Below, in pieces: positions 8,401-17,375 of a DNA stretch of 64,000 bases; position 1 is the stretch's first letter; every line of letters begins with the position of its first letter. Both the position numbers and the translations under genes were made by a program. The stretch lies in the NCBI RefSeq assembly GCF_016458275.1, contig NZ_JAEMHM010000021.1, positions 1 to 64,000 of the forward strand, written 5' to 3'. Origin of the DNA: Geomesophilobacter sediminis (lineage in GTDB: Bacteria > Desulfobacterota > Desulfuromonadia > Geobacterales > Geobacteraceae). The notes below the pieces were generated by a model that made no database searches, was not told where the DNA came from, and was given only the letters and a program-made list of their open reading frames with translations.

Positions 8401-11400
8401 ATGCATTTAGCTCACGGCATATATGAAGCACTTCTAGACGAAGCCTTGCAGGAAGCGTTGGCAAAACGTCCGGAGTTGCGCCGCATCTTTGGCAAGATCG
8501 ACCCCGAGGAGCAACCGGCACTCTATGCCAGCTTCGTCGCCAAGGTATTGGAGCAGGCTCTGCGGGAGGAGACGGACCCGGAACAGCGGGTTGTCCTCTG
8601 TAACAGGATTCTCGGCACGGTAGCTGCCGAGCCGGGAAGGGGGCATCTGGAAAAACGCCGCCTCGTGCCGGAGCCCAAACCCATTCTGCTGGAAATTACT
8701 CCGCCAAACTATAACCAGACTGGCCTCCCCCGTCCCCACACCTCCCTAGCGGAAAGTAGTCTCTTCACCGGCTCCCCGCAAGAACCGCAACTGGTCCATG
8801 AACTGTTGGAAGAGATGCGCTCGGCTGATGGAGTGGATATTCTGGTCTCGTTCATCAAGTGGTCCGGATTGCGGCTGTTGATGCCTGCGTTTGAGGACCT
8901 GCGCGAGCGTCAGGTCCCGGTACGTCTGATTACGACATCCTATATGGGGGCCTCCGATGCCCCGGCGGTAGAATGGTTGGCGAAGCTCCCCAATGTGCAG
9001 GTACGTGTCTCGTACGACATTGAACGGACCCGACTGCACGCCAAGGCGTACCACTTCCGGCGGCAGAGCGGCTTTTCTACGGCGTACATCGGTTCGGCCA
9101 ACATGTCCCATGCTGCCATCACCAGCGGACTCGAGTGGAACCTCAAGGTTACTGCTCAGGACATGGCTCACATTTTGGAAAAATTTTCTGTCGAGTTTGA
9201 GACCTACTGGAACAGTCGTGAGTTCGCCCTTTTTGATCCGGAGCGGCCTGAGTTGTTCCGCAGCGCTCTTGCCCGCGCCAAGGATAAGGGGACCCGCGGT
9301 TCGGCAATATTCTTCGACCTACGGCCACACCCCTTTCAGGAACGGATTCTTGAGGCATTGGAGCGGGAGCGGAGCGGCCACGACCGTTGGCGCAATTTGG
9401 TCATCGCCGCCACCGGTACCGGTAAGACAGTTGTGGCTGCATTTGACTTTAAACGCTTCTTTGAACAACGGCAGCGACAAGCGCGCCTGCTCTTTCTGGC
9501 CCATCGCCAGGAGATTCTCCAACAGGCTCAGGCAACCTTCCGCAACATCCTGCGCGACCAAAATTTCGGCGAATTGCAGGTCGGTCCTTTTCAGGCCACT
9601 CGACTAGAACATCTGTTCTGCTCCGTTGGCATGCTTGCCTCTCGCCGGCTCTGGGAGCAAGTGGGGAGCGGCTTCTACGATTACATTGTGGTTGACGAAG
9701 CACACCACGGTACGGCCAGCAGCTATCGCCCAATTTTCGATTACTTCACACCGCAGATTCTGCTGGGGCTGACCGCCACACCGGAGCGGCTGGACGGCGG
9801 CAACGTGGCCGCTGATTTCGGCAATCGCTTTGCCGCGGAAATCCGCCTTCCTGAAGCCCTGGAGGAAAAGCTACTCTGCCCCTTCCACTATTTTGGCATT
9901 GCCGACCCTATAGCTATAAGTGGCGATCAGTTCTGGCGCAACGGCAAGTACGACGCCGCGGCTCTGGAGAATATCTACGTGCTGGACCAGGGCCGCGCCC
10001 GCCAGAGGGTAGAGGCGATCCTTACTGCCCTGCACCGCTATGAACCGGACGTGGGCACTCTTAAGGGAATCGGCTTCTGCGTCACCATTCGCCATGCCGA
10101 ATATATGGCCGAGCAATTCAATCAGAATGGCATCAAGTCAGCCCCCTTTGTCTCCGGGATTGACACTGACCAGTCTGCTGAGCTACTGGCCAAGCTAAGA
10201 AACGGTCAACTCACCTTTCTCTTTACCGTGGACAAATTGAGCGAAGGGGTGGACGTACCAGATATTAACACTGTCCTCTTCCTCCGCCCTACGGAGAGCC
10301 TGACAGTTTTTCTCCAGCAACTCGGACGGGGCTTGCGCCATGCTCCGGGAAAAGAGTGCCTTACAGTCCTCGATTTTGTCGGCCAGGCCCACCGCCGCTA
10401 CCGCATTGATACCAAACTGAAATCACTGCTCCCCCGGCACCGCTTCTCAATTGACAAGGAAGTGGAGCAGGATTTCCCCCATCTGCCGGCTGGCTGTGCC
10501 ATTCAGCTTGACCGGCTCTCCCGACAGTATGTGCTGGAAAATATCCGGGAGAACTTGGGGCGGCTGGCAGTACAGGTGCCAGACCGGCTGCAGACTTTCA
10601 CCAGTGAAACTGGCCAAGAGCTGACCTTTGGCAACTTTATCCGCTACCACGATTACGAGCCGGAGGTGCTGTTGGCCAAGGAGTCGTGGACGGAATGGAA
10701 GGCGAAAGCTCAGCTTGCAACCATTCCGGTGGATCCGGAATTGGCTCGCTTGAAAAAAGCGTTGATCCGGACAACGTTTATAAACGGTCCACGAGAAGCG
10801 AAGTTATTGCGCGAGGTAATCAGAAAGCTTGCAGAGGGGGAAGTATCCGAGGCGCTCTCACTGGCTGGAGATTCGGTGATGCTCATTTATTACCGGATTT
10901 GGGGTGAGAAGGGCACCAACGTTGGTATTTCAACGGTTCAGGAGGCTTTTACACGCCTTGCCGGCAATCCGACGATTTGTGCCGATCTAGAGGAGATACT
11001 GGACTGGGCGCTGGAAAACAGCGAGGTGGGGGGACCGCAGCCGGAACTGCCGTTCTCTTGTTGCCTGGAATTGGGCGCTCGGTACGGACTCAAGGAGATT
11101 CAGGCCGCTTTTGGTCGGGCAACATTGGAGAGCGCAGGGCAGACCGGTGTTGGTGTGCTTCATTTCCCGGAGATGAAAGCCTATGTACTCCTAGTGACGT
11201 TCCAGAAAACGGAAAAGGAGTTCTCGCCGAGTACGATGTATGCGGACTATCCGATCAGCAGAGATCTCCTACATTGGGAGTCTCAGGCGGATACCGCCCA
11301 GCATCATTCCACCGGACAGAACCTGATCCATCATTTGCAACGAGGCTACACGGTCCTAGTGTTTGTTCGTGACCAGAAACGGCGCAACAACGTCACCGTC

Positions 11401-11526
11401 CCCTTTACCTATCTTGGTCCGGTAGAGCGTGTGAGCTACGAGAGCGAGCGGCCGATCAAATTCGTGTGGCGGTTGAGGCATCCGATGCCAGTGGAGATAT
11501 TTGAGGACAATCGGCGAGGCGGGTAG
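8401..11526 (+). CDS. PLD nuclease / SF2 helicase / DUF3427 protein
   Basis: A 1041-residue protein with an N-terminal phospholipase-D-type nuclease domain (residues ~115-290; LHAKAYHF with His213 and Lys215, then IGSANMSHAAI). An SF2 helicase follows: Walker A IAATGTGKT near 336, DEAHH with Asp432, LTATPERLDGG, and C-terminal helicase motifs VDKLSEGVDV and QQLGRGLRH. The last ~300 residues are the DUF3427 region ending FVWRLRHPMP. Only 33 bp separate it from the DUF2075 gene. Only one HxK motif is evident, so the nuclease may act as a dimer. The protein probably degrades or restricts foreign DNA together with the two genes before it. Confidence 0.85.
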   Translation: MHLAHGIYEALLDEALQEALAKRPELRRIFGKIDPEEQPALYASFVAKVLEQALREETDPEQRVVLCNRILGTVAAEPGRGHLEKRRLVPEPKPILLEITPPNYNQTGLPRPHTSLAESSLFTGSPQEPQLVHELLEEMRSADGVDILVSFIKWSGLRLLMPAFEDLRERQVPVRLITTSYMGASDAPAVEWLAKLPNVQVRVSYDIERTRLHAKAYHFRRQSGFSTAYIGSANMSHAAITSGLEWNLKVTAQDMAHILEKFSVEFETYWNSREFALFDPERPELFRSALARAKDKGTRGSAIFFDLRPHPFQERILEALERERSGHDRWRNLVIAATGTGKTVVAAFDFKRFFEQRQRQARLLFLAHRQEILQQAQATFRNILRDQNFGELQVGPFQATRLEHLFCSVGMLASRRLWEQVGSGFYDYIVVDEAHHGTASSYRPIFDYFTPQILLGLTATPERLDGGNVAADFGNRFAAEIRLPEALEEKLLCPFHYFGIADPIAISGDQFWRNGKYDAAALENIYVLDQGRARQRVEAILTALHRYEPDVGTLKGIGFCVTIRHAEYMAEQFNQNGIKSAPFVSGIDTDQSAELLAKLRNGQLTFLFTVDKLSEGVDVPDINTVLFLRPTESLTVFLQQLGRGLRHAPGKECLTVLDFVGQAHRRYRIDTKLKSLLPRHRFSIDKEVEQDFPHLPAGCAIQLDRLSRQYVLENIRENLGRLAVQVPDRLQTFTSETGQELTFGNFIRYHDYEPEVLLAKESWTEWKAKAQLATIPVDPELARLKKALIRTTFINGPREAKLLREVIRKLAEGEVSEALSLAGDSVMLIYYRIWGEKGTNVGISTVQEAFTRLAGNPTICADLEEILDWALENSEVGGPQPELPFSCCLELGARYGLKEIQAAFGRATLESAGQTGVGVLHFPEMKAYVLLVTFQKTEKEFSPSTMYADYPISRDLLHWESQADTAQHHSTGQNLIHHLQRGYTVLVFVRDQKRRNNVTVPFTYLGPVERVSYESERPIKFVWRLRHPMPVEIFEDNRRGG

Positions 11527-11676
11527 GCAAAGGCGGCACCGACAGAATAACCTGTAAACTCAACAACGTCCCTGAAGGGCCCAATTTCTACAAGCCCGAG
11601 GGGCAGGTCTTTTTTCTTGATTTTGCCCAGCAGACGAGCAAAAAGAGCAAGAATAAAGACTTGATAATCATATAAA

Positions 11677-11760
11677 GGCACCTCCTGGCATAGCCGGAAG
11701 GCAAATGACTTCCTGATATGCTGTTAAAGAGACCCCAATCTCTTAACCTCAGGAGGTGCC
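11677..11760 (+). promoter_or_regulatory. Structured leader that can hide the transposase ribosome site
   Basis: ggcacctcctg (11677-11687) is the exact complement of caggaggtgcc (11750-11760), which contains the aggagg ribosome site of the transposase ATG at 11763. Smaller hairpins lie between: ggaag/cttcc near 11696-11714, and gttaa(a)gaga/tctcttaac at 11723-11747. In a transcript reading in from outside, this would sequester the ribosome site, as in several other IS. The same region is also where an IS110 bridge RNA could lie. Confidence 0.5.
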
Positions 11761-11762
11761 CA

Positions 11763-12782
11763 ATGAAACTGTACTCGGGAATCGATCTGCATTCAACCAA
11801 CAGCTACTTAGCCATCATCGATGCCAAAGGCAAGCGTATCTTCGAGGAGAAGTTGCCCAACGACATAGCAACCATTGTTCAGCGCCTCGATCTTTACAGC
11901 GGATCGCTGCAGGGCATCGTGGTGGAATCGACGTACAACTGGTACTGGCTTGTCGACGGATTGATGGCTGAAGGATACGCCGTACACCTGGCGAATTCTT
12001 CAGCCATGCAGAAATACAAGGGCCTTAAGCATGCTGATGATCTGTCCGACGCTTTCTGGCTGGCTGAGATGCTACGGCTCAACATACTCCCGGAAGGCTA
12101 CGTATAGCCGAAAGAGGTGCGCCCAATTCGTGACTTGCTCAGGAAACGGAGTCACCTTGTTGCTCTTAGATCGTCGTTGCTGATCAGTCTCCAGAACATC
12201 ATCACTCGCAACTGCGGGATGAAGATGAAAACGAACGATATTAAACGGCTACGAGAGGATCGAGTTCATCCTCTACTTGCCTATAACGAGGATCTTGCCC
12301 TTGCAGGCCGTGCCAGCAAAGAATCCATCGACTTTCTGACCCGGCAGATTCACTCCATCGAGAGATTCGTCGAAAGGAAGCTGGAACTGAGAGAAGACTA
12401 TAAGACGCTGCTTACGGTCCCTGGCGTAGGACAAATTCTTGGCCTCACCATTATGCTGGAGACTGGTCCAATTCAGCGGTTTGAGAAAGGCGGAAATTAT
12501 GCCTCATACTGCCGTGCCGTCTCATCGAAATGGACCAGCAACGACAAAGCAAAGGGAAAAGGGAACAAGAAAAATGGCAACAAGTACCTCTCTTGGGCGT
12601 TCTCGGAAGCTGCAGAATTCGCAAGGCGCTTCGACGACAAAGCAAGAGCTTATTACAATCGCAAGTTGAAGAAGAGTAATTTCGTGGTCGCGCATGCAGC
12701 GCTGGCACACAAATTAGCGAGGGCAGCGTACTATGTCATGCGAGACCAAGTGATCTTTGTCTCGGAAAAGACATTCACGTAA
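11763..12782 (+). pseudogene. IS110-family transposase with in-frame amber codon
   Basis: The frame holds 339 codons before the final stop. The N-terminal part is a DEDD RuvC-like domain: MKLYSGIDLHSTNSYLAIID with Asp8, VVESTYNWYWLVDGL, and KHADDLSDAFWLAEML. The C-terminal part is the Transposase_20 region: LLTVPGVGQILGLTIMLETG, then FASYC-like and NGNKYLSWAFSEAAEFA, with the Ser typical of the family. A single TAG at 12105-12107 (codon 115) interrupts it, between EGYV and PKEVRPIRDLL. No frame change follows, so the copy is probably a recent nonsense mutant. No suppressor is known in this context. Confidence 0.8.
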
Positions 12783-13214
12783 CAGTGTGGCTGGAGCGGT
12801 GAACCAGTATAGGGGTTGGCAAAACCACAAGACTTGATTGGCAGCCGCTCCACCCACTTACATAGCAGTTATTTCGTCTTTACTGCCCATGCCGAGAGCC
12901 ACCAAGGGGCTGGTTAATAACCACAAGACCTGAAACAAACATTTGGACCCGGCATGGTACCGAGGGTTTTCTGGACCGCGAAATGCGGAAGGGGCCGTAC
13001 ATCTACCACCGTAACCGGCCTTGATCCTGATGGGTGACTGGGATGCAGCAAAGTCTGACATCGCAAAGAAAGAAATAACGGCAATAGTACTGACGGCGAT
13101 AACTGAAAACAGAAGGGCTTGAAAAGTCTCTTTTCCAGCTTCAGGGGGCCTTTTTGCCTCTTGACGGACAGCCTTTAATGGGTGACCCTCAGGCCTCTTC
13201 CTCAGGCCTCTTCC
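12783..13214. other. IS right flank and unassigned DNA before the RecD2 fragment
   Basis: The first ~80 bases hold the 3' structured end of the IS110 element. The rest has a second aaccacaagac copy at about 12917 and a short duplication (cctcaggcctcttc at 13189-13202 and again from 13202), but no supported gene. Confidence 0.4.
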
Positions 13215-13478
13215 GAGTTCGGCGAGTTGGATGAGGTCTCCCTTGCCTATGCCACCAGCATCCACAAAAGCCAGGGCTCCGAGTATCCCGCAGTGGTCAT
13301 CCCATTGACTATGCAGCACTACACCTTGCTTGAGCGGAACCTCATTTACACTGCTGTTACGCGAGCGAAGAAGCTGGTGACCATCATCGGGCAGCCGAAG
13401 GCACTGGGGATGGCGGTGAAGAACCGGAAGTCGAATAGGCGGCTGACAAAGCTGGCGATAAGAATTACTGAGAAGTAG
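13215..13478 (+). pseudogene. C-terminal fragment of a RecD2/TraA-type DNA helicase
   Basis: About 87 residues match the last helicase motifs of RecD2-like proteins: EFGELDEVSLAYATSIHKSQ (motif V region), then GSEYPAVVIPLTMQHYTLLE and RNLIYTAVTRAKKLVTIIGQ (motif VI). The whole N-terminal ATPase is absent. The homology begins abruptly at 13215 after non-coding DNA next to the IS110 element, consistent with IS-associated deletion. It cannot be an active helicase. Confidence 0.75.
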
Positions 13479-13550
13479 GCGTAGGAATCGGCGGAAAAGT
13501 CAGCGACGTGCAGATATCTGTATAACGACTAACTCATTTCGTAGACGACA

Positions 13551-13655
13551 ATGGAGGCACGATTAAGAGCCGTCGCTGACTCCGAGGAATTCAAGATATG
13601 GATGCAAAAAAAAGCGAAAGAATTCACCCGGCTTTACAATAAGATTGGCATTTAG
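13551..13655 (+). CDS. Possible 34-aa peptide upstream of the nuclease gene
   Basis: The small frame MEARLRAVADSEEFKIWMQK... ends with TAG at 13653-13655, 11 bp before the next ATG. The peptide is helical and basic. There is no clear ribosome site, so it may be a leader peptide, a gene remnant or chance. Confidence 0.2.
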   Translation: MEARLRAVADSEEFKIWMQKKAKEFTRLYNKIGI

Positions 13656-13666
13656 TGGGAGAATAT

Positions 13667-15796
13667 ATGAATTTTATAGAGTATATAAATGGATACAAAC
13701 ATGAATTTTGGTGGCAGGATATAGCTGAAGAAACTCTTAAAATAACAAAAGGTTGTTTAGACGCGAAAGATAGGAGGCATATACTAGCTGAAATTAAGAA
13801 AAGCATTAAAGAAAAAAATGTTAAAAGTTTAACTAATTGGCTTACGGTTGGCCTGTATTTAGATGATGAAGAGGTAATAGTAGAAATTAGGAAGAAGGGA
13901 TTGATTCGCAAGTCAAAATACGATTTTGAAAGAAGCACGTTGCATAAAGCTGTTGCATCCATAATTGAAAAACAAGAACTGCTTTCACTTGCACCTAACA
14001 CAGTTCAATATTTGAATAGCGTTAGCGTGTTGTATGTACTCTCGTTAAAGGTGTTTTCAATCTATATCTCCATAAAAGATTATATTGCTAAGGCGAAGCC
14101 ATCGCTTCTCAAAACATTGCTCTGCTCGGTTGACTTTTCATTCTTTTGCAACCATCAACCTAATTCGGAAACGTCTAGTGAGGTAATACAATATTATTCC
14201 AGTGAAGATATAAGTGAGGCAATATCATATTTGGTGTATCTTTTTAAAGCAAAGCATGGTATAGGCGCAGCTAATTCCAAGAATATCGATGAAGAACTCA
14301 TCTTGACACCAGAGTTTACAAAACTTATCATTGACGCATGTAAGATTAAAGAATATATGAAATATGAAATTTTACTGGACTATTTTGGCTACACATTTTC
14401 AAAAATTGATAACAGGAAATTCCTGATTTCAGACCCGTCGGAAAAGCTTGAGAAATCCATAAGGCTAGGGTTCATACGGACAGAAATCCAAAGGTTTAAT
14501 ACAGTAGCAAAGTGGTTTGAGGAGTCAAAAAAATCTGAGTCTCTGGTAGCTGCTGCGATTGATATATATGAAAAATCTCTAGGAAAATTCTACGTAGTGA
14601 AGACTGACCCGATAGAACGGCTTGTATTTCAACTTCCATCTGTCGAACCGTTTAAAAAACTAGCAGAGACGGAAGGTTTATTTCAAGAAGAAATACTTTT
14701 ACTTGCAGATTTATATAGCGAGCTATTTGTTAGTTTTAAAGAATTAGATGAATTTGTGATTAATGGAACCCTTACATTACGTGATATTTTAAAAGTAAAG
14801 CGTATTTTTACATTTATCACAGGTTCTTTCAATGCCTTTTTGCAGTCAAAATATGAAAATGATAAACTTTTAGTGTTAAGGTCTCTTCTTCCAGTGATGA
14901 GTAAGGAAACCTTGAATAAGACGTTAGAAGCATGCCTTGACGCAGACAAAATGAATTCGTGGATTGAGGTTATGTCATGGGCTGGTGAAGAAGGGAAGAT
15001 TCTTGATTTACAATATACGCCTCTTATACCTGTTGTTAATCATTATTTTGTACTTATGAATGTTTTGGATTCTGCTAACATAATAAGAAACGTTCTTTCT
15101 TCGCAGCAAAAACGTATTTTTCATGAAGGGACTATAGACCCATTGTCTCAATTGCTAAAAGAAGAGTTGGTTGCAAATGGGTTTGATGTTAAAACAGACG
15201 TTAAATTCAAATACCATGGGCATGAAAGTGATATTGATGTTCTAGCACTTAAAGATGGCATAGTCTTTGTCTTCGAATGTAAGAACTCTATGCTGCCAGG
15301 TAATATATCAGAGATAAGAACAAGTTTTGACTATATAAGAAAGGCCGGTAAACAGTTAGGCGATATTGATATGCTTGAAAGTAAAGGTGGATTTTTTAAA
15401 TATCTTTTTGATAAAATTGGGTGGTTTCTTCCGCCGTTTTTTACTTATAGTCAGTGTATCATAACCGGAAATAGAGCGTTTTATGGATATTGCTATGGAA
15501 AGTTCAGAGTGATTCCTGTTAGGGAAATGCATAATTTTTTAGCAGAAGGAACGGTGGTATTTAAAGATAAAGACGTCCGCATTAGGCCGACAGGCCCTGT
15601 CACTGGACCAATCTTGGCAGATTTTATCGATAATAATATTATTCATAAAATGACTTACGAAGCAACTGAAGCTGTATACAAGAATGTAAGGTTTCATAAT
15701 GCTAATGTGATAGCCCACTCCTTTGCCCTTAACTTTAACAAACTAGAAGAATTACATTCCGAGTTCCAGGAACTCCACAAAAACGATTTTCAATAA
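13667..15796 (+). CDS. AT-rich PD-(D/E)XK nuclease-like protein, 709 aa
   Basis: A large cytoplasmic protein whose DNA is clearly more AT-rich than its neighbours, suggesting recent transfer. The first ~490 residues are helical and unrecognised. Residues ~480-600 carry a PD-(D/E)XK nuclease core: GHESDIDVLAL (Asp522, Asp524), then VFVFECKNS (Glu537, Lys539), like the Mrr/NERD-type endonuclease pattern. ATG 13667 has gggaga five bases upstream; GTG 13655 is an alternative adding four residues. The nuclease core and island location suggest a restriction or abortive-infection role. That is inference. Confidence 0.6.
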   Translation: MNFIEYINGYKHEFWWQDIAEETLKITKGCLDAKDRRHILAEIKKSIKEKNVKSLTNWLTVGLYLDDEEVIVEIRKKGLIRKSKYDFERSTLHKAVASIIEKQELLSLAPNTVQYLNSVSVLYVLSLKVFSIYISIKDYIAKAKPSLLKTLLCSVDFSFFCNHQPNSETSSEVIQYYSSEDISEAISYLVYLFKAKHGIGAANSKNIDEELILTPEFTKLIIDACKIKEYMKYEILLDYFGYTFSKIDNRKFLISDPSEKLEKSIRLGFIRTEIQRFNTVAKWFEESKKSESLVAAAIDIYEKSLGKFYVVKTDPIERLVFQLPSVEPFKKLAETEGLFQEEILLLADLYSELFVSFKELDEFVINGTLTLRDILKVKRIFTFITGSFNAFLQSKYENDKLLVLRSLLPVMSKETLNKTLEACLDADKMNSWIEVMSWAGEEGKILDLQYTPLIPVVNHYFVLMNVLDSANIIRNVLSSQQKRIFHEGTIDPLSQLLKEELVANGFDVKTDVKFKYHGHESDIDVLALKDGIVFVFECKNSMLPGNISEIRTSFDYIRKAGKQLGDIDMLESKGGFFKYLFDKIGWFLPPFFTYSQCIITGNRAFYGYCYGKFRVIPVREMHNFLAEGTVVFKDKDVRIRPTGPVTGPILADFIDNNIIHKMTYEATEAVYKNVRFHNANVIAHSFALNFNKLEELHSEFQELHKNDFQ

Positions 15797-15829
15797 GAAT
15801 GCAACCCTTAGGCGCAAGGGAGATTCAAT

Positions 15830-16219
15830 ATGGCAGACACCTGGATTACCGACCTCACTCACTACTTCGACGAGAACGGGGAGATGATTAAGGCACCGCC
15901 GCAGGCCCGGAAATTGGGAGAGTACCTGGCTAGGGCCTTGGATGAGGCAAAATACCGAGCTACCCGATTTCATCAGATGCTTTGTGACCACGGTGGACTT
16001 GAGACCGCTCAACTTCTCCTGCACAGTAGCCATGTTTCCGAAGGGTATACCGCCCTTTGGGAGAGAAAAAGGCTCGACTTGACGGTCGAAGCACTAATCC
16101 TCGAACCGGCATGGCATGAACTATTTACGGAAGAGGAAAGAGCTAAGGCAGCAAAGCGGCTTAAAGATTATGGCTATACCCTCACCGGGAATAGTAGGGC
16201 TGAAGATGGAAATCACTGA
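15830..16219 (+). CDS. Hypothetical protein, 129 aa
   Basis: A soluble protein opening MADTWITDLTHYFDENGEMI. It contains LGEYLARALDEAKYRATRFH and ends with a Lys/Arg-rich helix. The WITDL..F.DE.G opening is, to my knowledge, shared by small proteins often found near mobile elements, but no activity is known. The ATG follows aaggga. The gene is GC-rich again after the AT-rich nuclease gene, marking a composition break near 15800. Confidence 0.5.
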   Translation: MADTWITDLTHYFDENGEMIKAPPQARKLGEYLARALDEAKYRATRFHQMLCDHGGLETAQLLLHSSHVSEGYTALWERKRLDLTVEALILEPAWHELFTEEERAKAAKRLKDYGYTLTGNSRAEDGNH

Positions 16220-16342
16220 GCTTACGAGGTGAAATATTGTCGACTCAGTGGCTGTCGAAAGGGGGCGTTGGTACCGGCTGGCCGACACATCAGCCGGTAA
16301 AATTCCCCTCGTTGCGCAGACTGCGAGGAGGTTACCGGTGTA

Positions 16343-16948
16343 ATGAGCGAGGTTGATAAAATTTGTGAAGCCGTCACAGCGGCAGCCGACAATTGGCCTT
16401 TCTTTGGCGACGGAGACTCAAACCTGGTGGACATTTACTGGCTGGCCGAGAAGCTTCGTGAGACTCTCGGGGCGGCATTGCCAACCGACTTGCCACCAAA
16501 GGACTGCGGCGTTCAAGCTTTCGAGACTGTCGAGACAATCCTCCTCCGTGACCCTCAAGACAGGGTTCTCCGGGTAATTCCTGTTGATGAGATTGTTCAG
16601 CGATTGGTGAACCTAATGGGCGCTCTCAAGAAGGAATTGCCGTTCTCGGGCGAGGACAACCTCCTTGTCAGCTTATACCTATGGCACGGGTGCATTCGAA
16701 TGGCGAAACTGCTCCGTTGCGCCTACAACATTCGCGGAGGGCAGGCCCTCTATACGCCCCAAATGAGAAGTGATGAATATGCTCTCATTCTAAATGAGTG
16801 GACTCAGGATGAGGCTCAGGGCAACTCCTGGGTGCGTTATGGCGTTTCATTAGCGCGACGAATGGAACAAGCCCGGAAGAAACAGGATTTTGACTTTGAA
16901 GTACACGAAAACTGGATTCCGAAAGACTCCCCCTACTGGGAACCATAA
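16343..16948 (+). CDS. Hypothetical protein, 201 aa
   Basis: A soluble, mostly helical protein with no recognised motif. It starts at ATG 16343 after aggagg at 16326-16331. Segments include FFGDGDSNLVDIYWLAEKLR and GEDNLLVSLYLWHGCIRMAK, which look like an internal near-repeat (GDSNLVDIYWL versus EDNLLVSLYLW), perhaps two copies of a helical hairpin. It lies in the island between a hypothetical gene and decaying genes. Confidence 0.5.
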   Translation: MSEVDKICEAVTAAADNWPFFGDGDSNLVDIYWLAEKLRETLGAALPTDLPPKDCGVQAFETVETILLRDPQDRVLRVIPVDEIVQRLVNLMGALKKELPFSGEDNLLVSLYLWHGCIRMAKLLRCAYNIRGGQALYTPQMRSDEYALILNEWTQDEAQGNSWVRYGVSLARRMEQARKKQDFDFEVHENWIPKDSPYWEP

Positions 16949-16958
16949 TTGCGTTACC

Positions 16959-17322
16959 CTAATGTCTGCCGATGCCGGTCCACCCAATCCCCCACAGAAT
17001 CAGCAACCACTGCGACTGCCCCACCCAGGCCAGCGCCGTCACATTTGGCGGCGGAGGTCCGAAGAGGTTGCTGAGGTAGACTGCCACCAGGAAGACAATC
17101 AACTCCCAAAGTGCCCACTTTCCGACTGCGGCCTTTGCGAGTGTCGTCCGCAGGTACAGGACCACCCCGACGGCTAATATCCCCATCTCGACAAGCAGTG
17201 TCCCTGACAGGGAGGCCCACACGTCGATGCCGACTTGACGTTGCTGCCGGAGACCAGTGGCAGGTCAGGCCGGTGCACAATGAGGTCAAGGAGCCAGTGG
17301 CTCACGACGGCTGGAATACAAG
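16959..17322 (-). pseudogene. C-terminal remnant of a membrane protein, frameshifted
   Basis: Reading leftward, the frame starts with PAVVSHWLLDLIVHRPDLPL and continues after a one-base loss near 17240 as VWASLSGTLLVEMGILAVGV, then hydrophobic helices ending WLLILWGIGWTGIGRH. This is the second half of a multi-helix inner-membrane protein. The SHWLLDLIVHRPDLPL segment is the kind seen in membrane-bound metal-dependent hydrolase-like proteins. The N-terminal half is missing, so it is a dead fragment. Confidence 0.6.
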
Positions 17323-17375
17323 ATGTTTCCTTCGGCAGCTTTCAACTCTCGTCAAAAGATGGTAGGATGCCGACC

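Larger units (their letters stand above)
11677..12860 (+). mobile_element. IS110-family insertion sequence with inactivated transposase
   Basis: The transposase reading frame (11763-12782) is flanked by structured non-coding DNA, as is usual for IS110 elements, which lack long terminal inverted repeats. The upstream part, 11677-11762, has an 11-bp inverted repeat and internal hairpins. The downstream part, 12786-12855, has tggagcgg/ccgctcca arms and a direct repeat aaccacaagac at about 12825 and 12917. Exact ends cannot be set by eye because IS110 elements make no target duplications. The element lies just after the DUF3427 gene and beside a RecD2 fragment. Confidence 0.7.
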
